A stretch of DNA of 64,000 nt from Nematostella vectensis (Eukaryota; Cnidaria; Anthozoa; Actiniaria; Edwardsiidae), in the NCBI RefSeq assembly GCF_932526225.1, contig NC_064044.1, positions 6,660,747 to 6,724,746 on the forward strand. Reading direction: 5' to 3'. Shown piece by piece: positions 1 to 10,145 of the stretch. Below the pieces are notes generated by a model. It was not told the origin of the DNA. It made no database searches and worked only from the letters and a program-made list of their open reading frames with translations. Within the stretch, counting starts at the first letter, position 1. Every line of letters starts with the position of its first letter. The translations under genes and the position numbers were made by a program.

Positions 1-452
1 CCTCAACTTACGTCATGCAGCGCGCGCTTCGTTTGGTGCAAACCTGAAAAGGCGCGCGCTGCATTCTGGTAGTTGGGGTGGGTTTCTATTATAATGCGCG
101 CGCAAACTTATAGCTGGAATGGCCTATTATTGGCTCCAGAATCTTATAAAGCAGGAGCTTTTTCTAGTTCCAGAATTTAGCAAAATTTTTTATTTGCTCA
201 GCAAGTTTACTGAAAAGATAGTTTTGGACTGAGATCTTAAAGCGAGTTTGGTTTAAGAGAGTTCTAATGTGTCTCCAACGGCGAACTTCTCCTTTTCAAG
301 GTCCAGAGGGTTTATAAATTTGTGCATATTTGTAATTTATAGATGTGCCAATGCATGCAATCAGGGGCCGGTTTCTAGAAAACAGGTTAGCGCTAACCCA
401 GGAATAAATACGGCTATCTCGACATTTAATTGGATAAAAATGACATATAGTA

Positions 453-567
453 TCCTGGGTGCCAGAGGCTTGTCGCGAAAGTTTCTCATGCACGCCCGTT
501 TGCCCGTCGGAATTCGTTCGTCGCGCTTTCGGTTTTTCGGCGGCGCGAGAGCCTCTGGAACCCCGGA
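453..567. mobile_element. MITE-like hairpin
   Basis: The ends are inverted copies of one another: the left reads CCTGGGTGCCAGAGGCT and the right ends AGCCTCTGGAACCCCGG. The interior is GC-rich. The size and structure fit a non-autonomous DNA transposon. No clear target duplication was seen. Confidence 0.6.
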
Positions 568-698
568 TAAAAAATATTAACATAAAACACAGCCCGAACA
601 AGCAAACTTAATTTATTGACGCCAGAAGTCCGCATATGGACTTAGAAGTATACAAGTATAAGATTTCTTTTTTAATCATCCATGTCATAATTTCTCAG

Positions 699-838
699 GC
701 TAAGTGCAAACTTCGTATCTTCCATGAGCCTTATTTAATGCAAATGCATGCAAATGAAGTTGAAACAATCGACTCGATTCATTTGCAGGCATTTGCATTG
801 AATACGGCTCATGGATAATACGACGTTTGAAATTAACC
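699..838. mobile_element. Palindromic MITE, copy 1
   Basis: A foldback about 140 bp long. The left arm has ATCTTCCATGAGCC and the right arm GGCTCATGGATAAT, with short AT-rich sequence between. A second diverged copy lies at 999-1115, so this is a dispersed family and not a chance palindrome. Confidence 0.65.
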
Positions 839-998
839 TTATTGTATTTCCATAAAAGAGTGGGAATATGGAGCTCAAAGCAACGGCAGGAGGGAGGGGG
901 AGGGCAATGTGTAGGGGTTCTCTAGCTAGGCTTGTGATGGTGGGGATGAAAACCCGTCATCCCTTGCTTTAGTGGAGGGTAAAAAAAAGAGCCATCAG

Positions 999-1115
999 GC
1001 TTAGTTCAAACGTCGGATTATCCATGAGCCGTATTCAATGCAATGAATCAAGTCGATTGTTTCATCTTCATTTACATTGAATACGACTCATTGATAATAC
1101 AACGTTGAACTTAGC
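999..1115. mobile_element. Palindromic MITE, copy 2
   Basis: This has the same family architecture as 699-838: TTAGTTCAAACGTCGGATTA on the left and its approximate inverse on the right, with GCCGTATTCAATG and CATTGAATACG facing each other. The two copies lie only 160 bp apart. Confidence 0.65.
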
Positions 1116-1212
1116 ATTATATATATGAATAAAAGATAAGTACTTTATGTGCTATTCTGTAATTATGCTATTCTGTTAATATGTCTTACCAAAACATACA
1201 CCTATTTCAATA

Positions 1213-1418
1213 AAGGTTGTCAGTGCAAATGGCGATTGGCAAATGGAAGTTCTACGACCGAAAGCAACCATGCGTCTCGGAGAATATGGATAAATCAAAA
1301 CAATTATCCATTAAAGGTTAGCAATGCTTGGCTCTGACATTGCTGGACTTTATTTACCACCTTTTATTTTACGAATAACTAGTACCTAGAAGCCATTTAT
1401 TTGCACTGACAACCTTTT
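1213..1418. mobile_element. Inverted-repeat element
   Basis: The left end carries AAAGGTTGTCAGTGCAAAT and the right end carries the inverse, TTTGCACTGACAACCTTTT. The 200-bp spacing suggests a MITE. Family and target duplication were not determined. Confidence 0.5.
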
Positions 1419-1834
1419 GTGAACCTTTTGTAAACTTCGACCGAAGTTTTGAGTTTGGAGGTCGAAACTTCTCCTACACAATTGACCTTTATTGATAATT
1501 TTCCAGTACGTGACATGGAAAAGCCACAGGCTCATATGGTCTTTTATTTACCGACCATATGACTGTTTTTGGGACACACATAAAAACAACGAACAACCTG
1601 ATTTATTTATTGTTCTACTTTTCTTAACAACGTTTACGGCACCGCCTATTATTTCATGCTGTTTATACAATCAAGATCAAAACTGTATGCTGAGTTTTCG
1701 GATTCAAGGAAATTTGTAATTTGTGTATAAGCGTAAGGAAGAAGAGGCAGCGAGGGGAGAGGGAGAGCACGGCCAGCTGCCTAATCTCCTTTGAGCTGCT
1801 ACGCAGGCTAGTGAATACACAAAACTCGCTTGTT

Positions 1835-4800
1835 TTACTTGATCATTATATAACCAAAAGCAGCTGTATTCTTTACGCCGTTATTACACGAATTACCGCA
1901 GAAGTTGCCGGTATAAACTGCGTCGCTATAGCCAATACCAATATAACTATCGGGACTTGCGCACTCGTTCTCATTGTTTCCACGAATCCCGATTCTTACT
2001 CTTCGGTTGTTAAAGCCCTCTAAGTTGCAGTTATCTTGGAATGACGAGTTTGCCATCAATCTGAGCCAGGCGTCCCGTCCAGCGGTTGTGGGTGTACGGG
2101 ATGTCATAGAAATGACGTCATACAGGGATGATCTGCTGTACTTTAAGTTGAGCCATCTCAAGTCCTCGCCCACCCGTAGACCAAGGCAGACTTCCTGGAA
2201 TGAATGACTCCAGTAGAACGACAGTTTCGTCTCGTTTTTATCCAATCCGGTTTTTCCTGCTTCGGGATTGAACTCGTCTTTGTTGGTCCATAGGGTAGAG
2301 TCGTACCTAAACGTGTCCTAAAAAGGGAAAAGGATGTCGTACAGACGGCAAACGTAAGGAAACGATGGAAAATCCAAAGAGACAGGCTGGAAGCAATTCT
2401 TATGTTGTTTTAAAGAATGTCGATCAGCCACACCCTAGTTATTTTTACATCGGAAATACAACGGTCTCCTATCAAGAAAGTCATAAAAATCCAGGCCCGT
2501 ACCAGGGATTTTTCTTGGGGGGTAGGGGGGGGGGGGGGGGGGCGAAATCCAAAAATGTGGACCTACCAAGCCCAATCCCCCCCTTTCCCGGGCGGGGGGG
2601 AGGAAAAACAAACTATTGTGTGAAGGAAAAAGCTGTTCCCTTTAATTTCTAACACAACTATACGCATCCTTGACTGTTACTCTATATGCTCTAATTTTCA
2701 AGCAGTGATCCAAGTTAATTCTTGTCTCGCAAACTGATTAACCATTTGATCTAGGTCGAAGTCTGTGTCGTCTGGGTCTAAGTCTGTGTAGTCTAGGTCG
2801 ACGTGTGTGTTGTCTAGGTCGAAGTCTGTGTTGTCTAGGTCGACGTGTGTGTAGTCTAGGTCGAAGTCTGTGTCGTCTAGGTCGACGTGTGTGTCGTCTA
2901 GGTCGAGGTCTGTGTCGTCTAGGTGGACGTGTGTGTAGTCTAGGTCGAAGTCTGTGTCGTCTAGGTCGACGTGTGTGTAGTCTAGGTCGAAGTCTGTGCC
3001 GTCTAGGTCGACGTGTGTGTAGTCTAGGTCGAAGTCTGTGTCGTCTAAGTCGACGTGTGTGTCGTCTAGGTCGACGCGTGTGTAGTCTAGGTCGAAGTCT
3101 GTGTCGTCTAGGTCGACGCGTGTGTAGTCTAGGTCGAAGTCTGTGTAGTGACAGTGAATTTAGCCGGGGGGGGGGGGGGGGGGACTCTCCAGAAAAGTAG
3201 ACGGGGGTGCTCGAGCTATCTTTTAGGGTATAAACTTTTTACCAACTGCAATCTCTTAGGGGGTGTTTTAGGAATTTTCCGATTCTGCTATCTTTTAGGT
3301 GGTTTTCACGCCCGGGGAGGAGGATTTTTCCGAGCCTGCTATCTTTTAAGGCATCTCACGCTAAATGGTGGCCCAATCGCTCGAAACATATTTTACAATA
3401 AACCACAAGTCAACTGATCTATTGATACTTCCGGCTTTATTGTCGGTAACATAACAATACAGGATCCGTCAGCCAATTAAAACGGACAATGTTTGTTTAA
3501 TGCTATCTCTTAGTGTTAAAAATTTCTTCGACCACACCCAATGTGCTACCTCTTAGTGGTAAAAATTGTTGTTGACCACGCCCTTAGTGCTATCCCTTAG
3601 GGTTAACATTAATTTTGCTGTCGAGTACCCCCGTCTGTTTTTCTCGAAGTCCCTTCCCCCGGGCCCAATGCACGATCTGTTATGCGTGTAGAGGCGTCGC
3701 AGTGCACTCGCGCTTCTCTCGCATTCGCAGCTTGTAGAATTTACAACGCAACATATCTTAAGCTTGGAGACATTGGGGAACATATCACTATCACACTCCT
3801 TCAGAGCTTGCACTGCTGTGCTTGATCTATCATTGCTCTATTTTTTTTTTTTTGAAGAGCTGTCGAACTGTCACAATGTTCCCCACATTTCCATTGAGCT
3901 GACATGCACGTTCTTGTCTTTGCTGTTGACACTGGACTCTCCTGGCGGCCCCAAAACAGCACTGCTTCCGCAACACATTTAATTTTATGCTTGTTACGCT
4001 CTATGTTACGTCTCTTCTTGTCATCAAGGAGGAGTTTAAAGTTTTATGGTAAAAATCTGATCACCCCCAAAAGAACAAAAAAAGGGGGGTTTTATGCCAT
4101 TGCAGTATTTCCAAGGGATGTTTACAATCGGATTTGGCTACAAAAAGTAATGTTTAACTTTTGGAGTTCAAGTTTAAGCTCATGAGTTGATTTATATTTT
4201 GATGGAGTTCAAGTTTAAGCTCATGAGTTGATTTATATTTTGATGGAGTTCAAGTTTAAGCTTATGATTCGATTTAAGTTTTTTCTACAAATAGCACGTC
4301 TCCTGCACCGGGCCTGAAATCATCCTCAATTGCAGTCTGATACTTTATTAGAGATATTTAATTGAAAGCGTCCAAGAGAGCATGATAAATGTTGAGGTAT
4401 CTCGTCAATTTCTCACTTGATATTAGATGGATATCACAAAATTAACTGACTACAATGTTCAAAGATCCGAAGTACCTTGTTCCCATCTGTTTTCATGACC
4501 AGCGTCCAGCCTCCACTTGCGCATGCACCACTCATGTGACAGTAAGCATCCGTCGTCTTCGAGTCGAAAGTAAAGGTATACACCATATTCTTGCGGCGGC
4601 TAAATAGATAGTATCGTATTCAGTGTTGAATAAAATTTGCATATAAAAACAAGGCATGTTATCATTTTACCTGGTTTTGGTATAAATATCTTTGCACGAT
4701 GAGATCTCTTCTGAAATGAAAAAAACATGTATTAAAAAAAAAGAAAACATAAGAAATTGTCGTTAACGTCACAGAAGTGACCTATGCATCCTATGAGTGT

Positions 4801-7800
4801 CACGTGTAGCCTTCGGAAGGGGTGGAAGCGTATGTCAAATTCTCTAGAAAAGGATAGAATTGGCAAAAAGTGCAGGAAATGTTTTTTTGTTGTTGTCATT
4901 AATGCCTAGTGCACACTAGCAACATAACAACATAACGACATGGGCGTGCCGATATGTCGCTAGTGTGCACTAGGCATAATACCTGGTGCAAGCTAGTGAC
5001 ATAACGACATAATGACATAGGCGCGTGCACCCTTATGTTCATATGTTCATAACGACATCCGAGAAAAAAACATGTTTTTTCTTTATGTCATTATGTTTAT
5101 GTCGTTATGTCGGGCTTAAAAGAGTGCGCGCGCCTATATTGTTATGTCGCTTTGTCATGCCTAGTGCACACTAGCGACATAACGACATGGGCGCGCGCAC
5201 TCTTATCTTCGACATAACGATATGGACATAACGACATAAGAGAAAAAACATCCTTTTTTTTTCTTTATGTCATTATGTCCATGTCGTTATGTCTGGCTTA
5301 AAAGAGTGCGCGCCTATGTTGTTATGTCGTTATGTCGCTAGTGTGCACTAGGTATTATGGCAGCAAACTTGATTATCTTGTGTTTACTTGAGTTGGGTCT
5401 GCAAGAGAAGATTCCATTAATGATTAACCCGTGAACCAATGTGTAATGGTCAGGGAATTATAGTTTAGGGGACATGAAAAGAGAAGTGTGTTTCAACGGA
5501 AATGGAACCAACTATCATTGTCCCCATGCTCCTTTTATATTCGCGGTTTCTCGTTAGTAACGACACGTTAGATTTGTCGCTTGCGTGCCAGCGCTACAAC
5601 AATCCGCCATAATAAAATTAGAATATGAACGCGTTGCATCATGGGACCTAGGAAAAAAAGCCTGACGAAGGAAAGACCTGGGGACGAGGCTACCATTCTA
5701 CATGACGATTCAGTGGATTCGGCCAAACCTTGCCAGTCCTCGCAGTACAGGCCCTTGTTGTCATGACGACATTTACACCTGTAACCATTCCACAGGGAGT
5801 CCGGCACACACGCGACGTCATTTTTGCAGCGAGAGCTGCATTCGGCCTTTGGGAAAGCTGGATGCGGCATCTAGAGAGGAAGGAAAGAATGGTTCAGACA
5901 GGACAACAGACGGCAATAGCGACACGGGCAAAATAGGGCAAAAAATTCACGTTGAAGAATCTTGAAAAAGCTAAGTGTGACATCTAGAGAGGAAGTAAAG
6001 GGAGAGATAGATAGTTGAACACAGACAATCAGAAAGTAGAAACAGGGCAGATACAGTCGTTTGACAAAAGGTTGTTATCAACCGGCTTTGCGACTACGCG
6101 ACAAGCTCGCATGTAAGCATTGGTAAAAACCACTGAATCGAGTCTAAATATGAAGTTATGCAGAGGCTAATATATGCAGCTAAGCGCTTCAGTAGTTTTT
6201 ACCCATGCTTACATGCGGGTTTGTCGCGCAGTCGCGAAGCCGGTTGATGACAATCTTTTGTCAAACGACTGTATACAGAACAGCAAACAGACACAAAAAC
6301 AGACAGAGGAAAAACTGACAGAGAGACAAACGACAGCAAGGCGGACAGACAGTAGGACGGATAGACAGACATTATATAGCATTTAATCTAATTAAAATAC
6401 CCGTTGAAGTATCGTGAACCCATCAGTTTTCAACACTCCACCAGAAGAGCTGCTCAGCGCGCACAGGTGCTTGGGATACCCTTGGTTTTGGAAATTCGCT
6501 GACACACATTTTTCCTCAGCCAAACAGTTAGACATACATTCAAATGTGTCCCCTACTTGCGCCTTCTTGAATATCGATTCTACAATCATGTAACCTGGAA
6601 ACACAAACATAGATTTTTTATAATTATTTTTAATATTATGTTAATTTTGCAACTTTATAAATTATAATTCTTTGTTTTCATGTGACGTCATAAACAAAAG
6701 ACTGAAAGCCTGCTGGATATTATTCACGTTGGTAAATTTCAATTATTTATCCACTTAAGATATAAGGGGGGCTAAAAAAAACGGTCCTCTAAAGGACCAT
6801 ATTAAGCCTAATGACAAATGTATTTAATACTTCTTTATAACTGTCTTTATAAATCATAATATAGATACTTTCAGTATACAACATTGGTTACCGATACTGC
6901 TTATTATCAGAATAACAGGGACAAATTGGAATAAACTTCTAAACAGTGGTGGAGCATGCAAATCCCCAAAACGATATACATACATTTTTTTTTTGACGTT
7001 GGACATTATCCCTTTTTTACAGAAAAATATTCTTAAAAAACAAAAACAAATATAAACAAATGAGGGGGGGGGGGGGATTTTGAAAAGCAAACAACTGATT
7101 GAAAAAATCCCTGCACCATTAAACATGATTTTACATGAAAAAAATATTAAGTATGCCTAAACGAATTACCGCCGATCATGAGAGTAAAAGAAAATCCTCC
7201 TGACTTGAATTCACCCACCCCCCCCCTGCCTTTTTTATTATTTTCATGTCTGTTTTTTCCAAAATGAACGTGACTGGATCATCAACTCGGACAAGGAGGG
7301 CAACTTTACAGTGTTCATTTTCCAGATTTAAAGACTTTTTTTCTTATTGAGGTCGTAAGGGGGGGGGGGGGGGGGAAGGCTCCGAAAATTTTGGGGTTTT
7401 GAAAGGAGGGCAGCGAAAAAAATTCCCCCCTCGGTGACTTTAATGAACACCCTTATTGGTATAACTAGAAAGACTACAGACAAAAAAAAATAGATAGGCG
7501 TAGGCGTGGTGTAGACAAGGTATAAATTAACACAAGGTTGAAAAGGTATGTTGAACGCCTCTGTGAAACAGAGTAGTTGCGCTGATAAACGGGCTCCGAC
7601 AAAGGGCTAACGCTCGAAACGTCAGCGCAAGTACACTGTTTCACAAGAGGCGTTCAACATACCTTTTTTAACCTTGTGTTGATTTATACCTCATTTATCC
7701 ACTTAGTTTTCGCTCCTATAAAAACGGTTACAAACCATCCATTTAGTAAGCTCTTTTAAATGTTATTTACTCTAGTTTAATATCCTTGAATAAAGGTTAT

Positions 7801-8425
7801 AATGTAAACCGTTATAGTTGATTTACATATTGAAATTTTATTAAATTTGTTTCGGTAAGGCTTTGGCAAAGAAATTTGATGAAATAATTAAAGTTTTCTA
7901 AAAAAAAGTCATCTTGCTTACAAACACCCTATCCGTATTTCGACTAAATTTTCACGAAAACAGAATGAAACTTTAAGGTTTCATGGCAAATTATAGGCGA
8001 CAACTAGGGTCGAAATTATTTCAGGATGTCATGGATACTAATTTTTGCTCTAGAAACTCAAGATTATAAAAGGTGAAATGTAAGTAGAATAATCTTAGCA
8101 TCCAGGGGGGTGGCCAGCCCCCCCCTTCTAGCAGCAAAAAATACAGTAAATGTATGAGACATTATCTAAAATACAGGACAGAAGGCCTTGAAGGGGCCTT
8201 TTGCCCCCACCCCCTCCCCCGTGTTAAAAATCCTGGCTACGCAGCGGGCATCAAATCTCACTGCACACAATGACAAGATATTTCTTCCTAGATATGGCTG
8301 AAAAATGAGCACAAGAATAAAGACTAACCTTGTTTAGTGTAAAACATAGCATCTTTTCTTTCATCTCCATTTTCAGCTTTGACCAGAATGACGAAGAAGA
8401 AATGCACCATGATATGCGGGAGCAT
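1835..8425 (-). CDS. Secreted PAN - EGF - fibrinogen-like domain protein (6 exons, 359 aa)
   Basis: The exons in transcript order are 8425-8329, 6594-6401, 5870-5729, 4710-4671, 4599-4476 and 2317-1835. Every junction is GT-AG, phases agree, and the total is 1080 nt with the stop. Exon 1 encodes an N-terminal hydrophobic signal peptide (MLPHIMVHFFFVILVKA). Exon 2 encodes a PAN/apple-type domain with spaced cysteines (ECMSNCLAEEKC). Exon 3 encodes an EGF-like module (C-x3-C-x5-C ending CKCRHDNKGLYCE). Exons 4-6 encode a fibrinogen-like C-terminal fold, with GACASGGWTLVMK, then YDSTLW, and late cysteines around NECASPDS and CGNSCNNG. This architecture is common in anthozoan extracellular and skeletal-matrix proteins. 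A role in adhesion, matrix or lectin-like recognition is inferred. Introns hold minisatellites and MITEs. The start is the first ATG of the signal-peptide exon. Confidence 0.85.
2490..2625. repeat. G-run dispersed repeat
   Basis: GCCCGTACCAGGGATTTTTC is followed by a long G-tract and then CGAAATCC and GTGGACCTA. The same string order recurs at 27025-27092, so this is a dispersed transposon-derived repeat that carries the poly-G and not a random homopolymer. Confidence 0.6.
2752..3150. repeat. 21-bp minisatellite
   Basis: About 19 tandem copies of a 21-bp unit (GTCTAGGTCGAAGTCTGTGT plus one base) alternate with a GTCGACGTGTGTG variant, giving a 42-bp higher-order period. Because 21 is a multiple of three, the array stays open as a Cys/Leu/Gly/Arg repeat ORF, which I do not regard as a gene. 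It sits in intron 5 of the secreted gene. Confidence 0.85.
4163..4285. repeat. 41-bp direct repeat, three copies
   Basis: Three consecutive units begin GGAGTTCAAGTTTAAGCTCA at 4163, 4204 and 4245. The third is slightly diverged. They lie within the 3' half of the secreted gene's last intron. Confidence 0.85.
4905..5357. mobile_element. Nested MITE cluster
   Basis: Repeated inverted arms contain CCTAGTGCACACTAGC and ACATAACGACAT, starting near 4905, 4978 and 5158 and closing at 5357 with GCTAGTGTGCACTAGGTATT. The pattern fits two or three copies of one foldback transposon inserted into or beside each other, in intron 3 of the secreted gene. Confidence 0.7.
6054..6271. mobile_element. Tc1/mariner-type MITE with TA duplication
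   Basis: A 218-bp element begins CAGTCGTTTGACAAAAGGTT and ends with the inverse (TTTTGTCAAACGACTG). It is flanked on both sides by TA (6052-6053 and 6272-6273), and the arms are about 90 bp. A TA duplication and CAGT termini fit a mariner-derived non-autonomous element. A related half copy lies in RPL7 intron 4 (32903-33170). Confidence 0.8.
6280..6372. repeat. Degenerate GACA-type tetranucleotide tract
   Basis: A purine-rich run of imperfect GACA/AACAGACA words directly follows the mariner MITE. A similar tract lies at 62172-62272, also just downstream of a MITE. It is non-coding. Confidence 0.6.
7518..7691. mobile_element. Foldback element
   Basis: The outer arms AGGTATAAATTAACACAAGG and its inverse near 7670-7691 enclose nested arms around GGTATGTTGAACGCC. 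The centre has AAGGGCTAACGCTCGAAACG, a string I associate with Penelope-like or other transposon ends in cnidarians. That association is from memory and unverified. It lies in intron 1 of the secreted gene. Confidence 0.6.
8102..8245. mobile_element. CAGGGGCGTA-family MITE, inverted partial copy
   Basis: The segment runs TTCTAGCAGCAAAAAATACAG, then TGTATGAGACATTATC, then AAGGGGCC, then AATCCTGGCTACGC. This is the reverse complement of the internal part of the element at 61782-62160. It carries C-tracts and is located in intron 1 of the secreted gene. Confidence 0.6.
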
Positions 8426-10058
8426 CTTGCGAAGCTTATCTCACTGAAATGAAAAAAACTAAACACCCAAAAAATTCAATTATGTCTGAGCTGATAGTTC
8501 TGTCATTTATCGACGATATTAACGCGGTAAAGGTATTGCATCGAGTTTTAATATGTCTAAGATGTTGTCTTGGAAGTGAAGTTTGCTTTTGAGGTTTTGA
8601 AAGCAAATTTACTTATCTTACAAAAGATGCTTTAATTGTTAAACATCGTTAAACAATATAGTGATTTCAAAGCCGCGGAGTCTTTGGATACCGAACGTTT
8701 CAATTAAGTCGACAAATTTAATATAGCAGGAATAAAAACGGAAACAAGATTTGTCAATGTTTTGTTCATAATATCTCTAGGCTTTCCTGAAAATAAAAAA
8801 AAAACATTCCCTAAGATCTTAAATTTCTTGTCCAAACTGGCAATAGAGACGGCTGCGCAGGAGAGTACGAAAAAGGGCTAGTAACCTAGTAGGCTGGTAA
8901 TCAAATCCGAAACGCTGACAAATCTCCTTCGGAGGACGACATCAATAAACAAAAACAGCAGAAAAAGGAGGCGAGGAGAGCTAAAGCTGACAGTATAACC
9001 TCAAGGGGGCCGCAGTTATGAGAAACTGGGTAATCTTTTTTTATTTGGGAATACGCTAAATGGTAACAGATGTGAAAAGGTGGAGGATTTTTTTAACGTA
9101 TTTCTGGTCAAGTACTTTGTGCCTAATCTCGTCAAGAAAAAGAAATACAATTATTTTGTGTTTTAAATAGCGATATAACGATAAGGTCTGTAAAAGGATG
9201 AATGATTTTGGCAATGCCTGATACATGGCTTTATATCACATATGGCATAGGACTGACCACCATTAGAAAAGTGATGGGGGGACCATACACCTTTAAAAAG
9301 ATACAAGCAGTCAAATACAGAGGGGGGGGGGGGGGGGATAAAAACGAGGAAAAATATAATGTACATCATGCAGACAAGAAATGATAGCACGACTAAAACG
9401 TTCCCACCCCACCCCCAATTAATTTCCTAATGGTCAGTCCCTTATAGTTACATACCTAACTTGTTTAATAGTTTTTTTAAAAACTATTTTAAACTATTTT
9501 TTTTAAAAAAGGTCAACATCCATATGTAGAGCAACGATCCTTAGGTTCCCAGAGTTTAACAAGCAAGAAAGTGGAGAATGTTTTAGATAAGGATAGATCC
9601 TACACGTAATGCATAATTCTTCAAGAAAGTAAACGGGGATCGCTGAGGTTTTTTCTTAAATGGCACAGAGCCCCTTATTCTTTTCCCAAAAAAATTGAAG
9701 ATGCTTTTGCCCTTTGGCAACAGCTGATTACCTTGACAGGTTTTAGTTCTATCGCAGTTTAATTGGCACTGGCGATGAGGTTACAATGGCAGGCTTGTAA
9801 TCATCTTCGATTCTCGTCTTTTTTGAACTGTATTAACCGAGCTTGTGCCTTTAAGTGTCTTTGGATGTCTTTCCTTTCGCTAAACCTCAGTTATTGTTAT
9901 AAGATGGCATAATTGACTACCTCGATAGCGTCATCATGAAAACGCGATTCCTATTGGCTAGCTTAAAGCAGGAAAAACCAATGAAGTATCAGATATGACG
10001 TCACAGATTGATAGAAGATGGGCGAGTTTGGCGTTATCATTAATTAGAGTCCCATTGG
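8426..10058. other. Intergenic region between two minus-strand genes
   Basis: No exon was recognised. It contains a G-tract at 9321-9338, an AT-rich palindrome near 9468-9510, and an ACGGCTGCGCAG motif near 8850 that recurs in foldback elements elsewhere in the window. At 9948-10040 there is a diverged copy of the end of the next gene's last exon. It should hold the promoter of the secreted gene, but I see no distinctive core motif. Confidence 0.5.
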
Positions 10059-10145
10059 CTAGCTTTGCAGCAAATCGAACCCAAGCAAAGTCTCAGATAT
10101 GACGTCACAAAGTGACAGTAAATGGAAGGGCGAGTTTGACGCGAT
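9948..10145. repeat. Tandem duplication covering the 3' end of the PRPP synthetase gene
   Basis: Two diverged copies of about 95-100 bp share ATTGGCTAGCTT, CAGATATGACGTCACA and GGGCGAGTTTG. The distal copy is 9948-10040. The proximal copy is 10049-10145 and is the coding C-terminus of the minus-strand gene, including its stop. Confidence 0.75.

Larger units (their letters stand above)
1..1834. other. Gene-free stretch with MITE hairpins
   Basis: I see no exon with splice signals here. The stretch holds four short inverted-repeat elements (453-567, 699-838, 999-1115, 1213-1418, listed separately). The short ORFs show no recognisable domain and mostly cross the hairpins. It lies downstream of the minus-strand secreted gene that ends at 1835. 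Confidence 0.6.

Noticed and set aside
2805-3200. Cys/Arg/Leu-rich ORF of 131 aa
   Set aside because: A pure product of the 21-bp minisatellite followed by a G-run; the surrounding gene is on the other strand.
5061-5300. Regulatory palindromes around ACATAACGACAT
   Set aside because: They belong to nested MITE arms, not to a promoter.
7580-7640. Third hammerhead ribozyme (CTGATAA ... CGAAACGTC)
   Set aside because: The core has A in place of an invariant G (CTGATAA), and no proper stem II was found next to the core; the match comes from the foldback arms.
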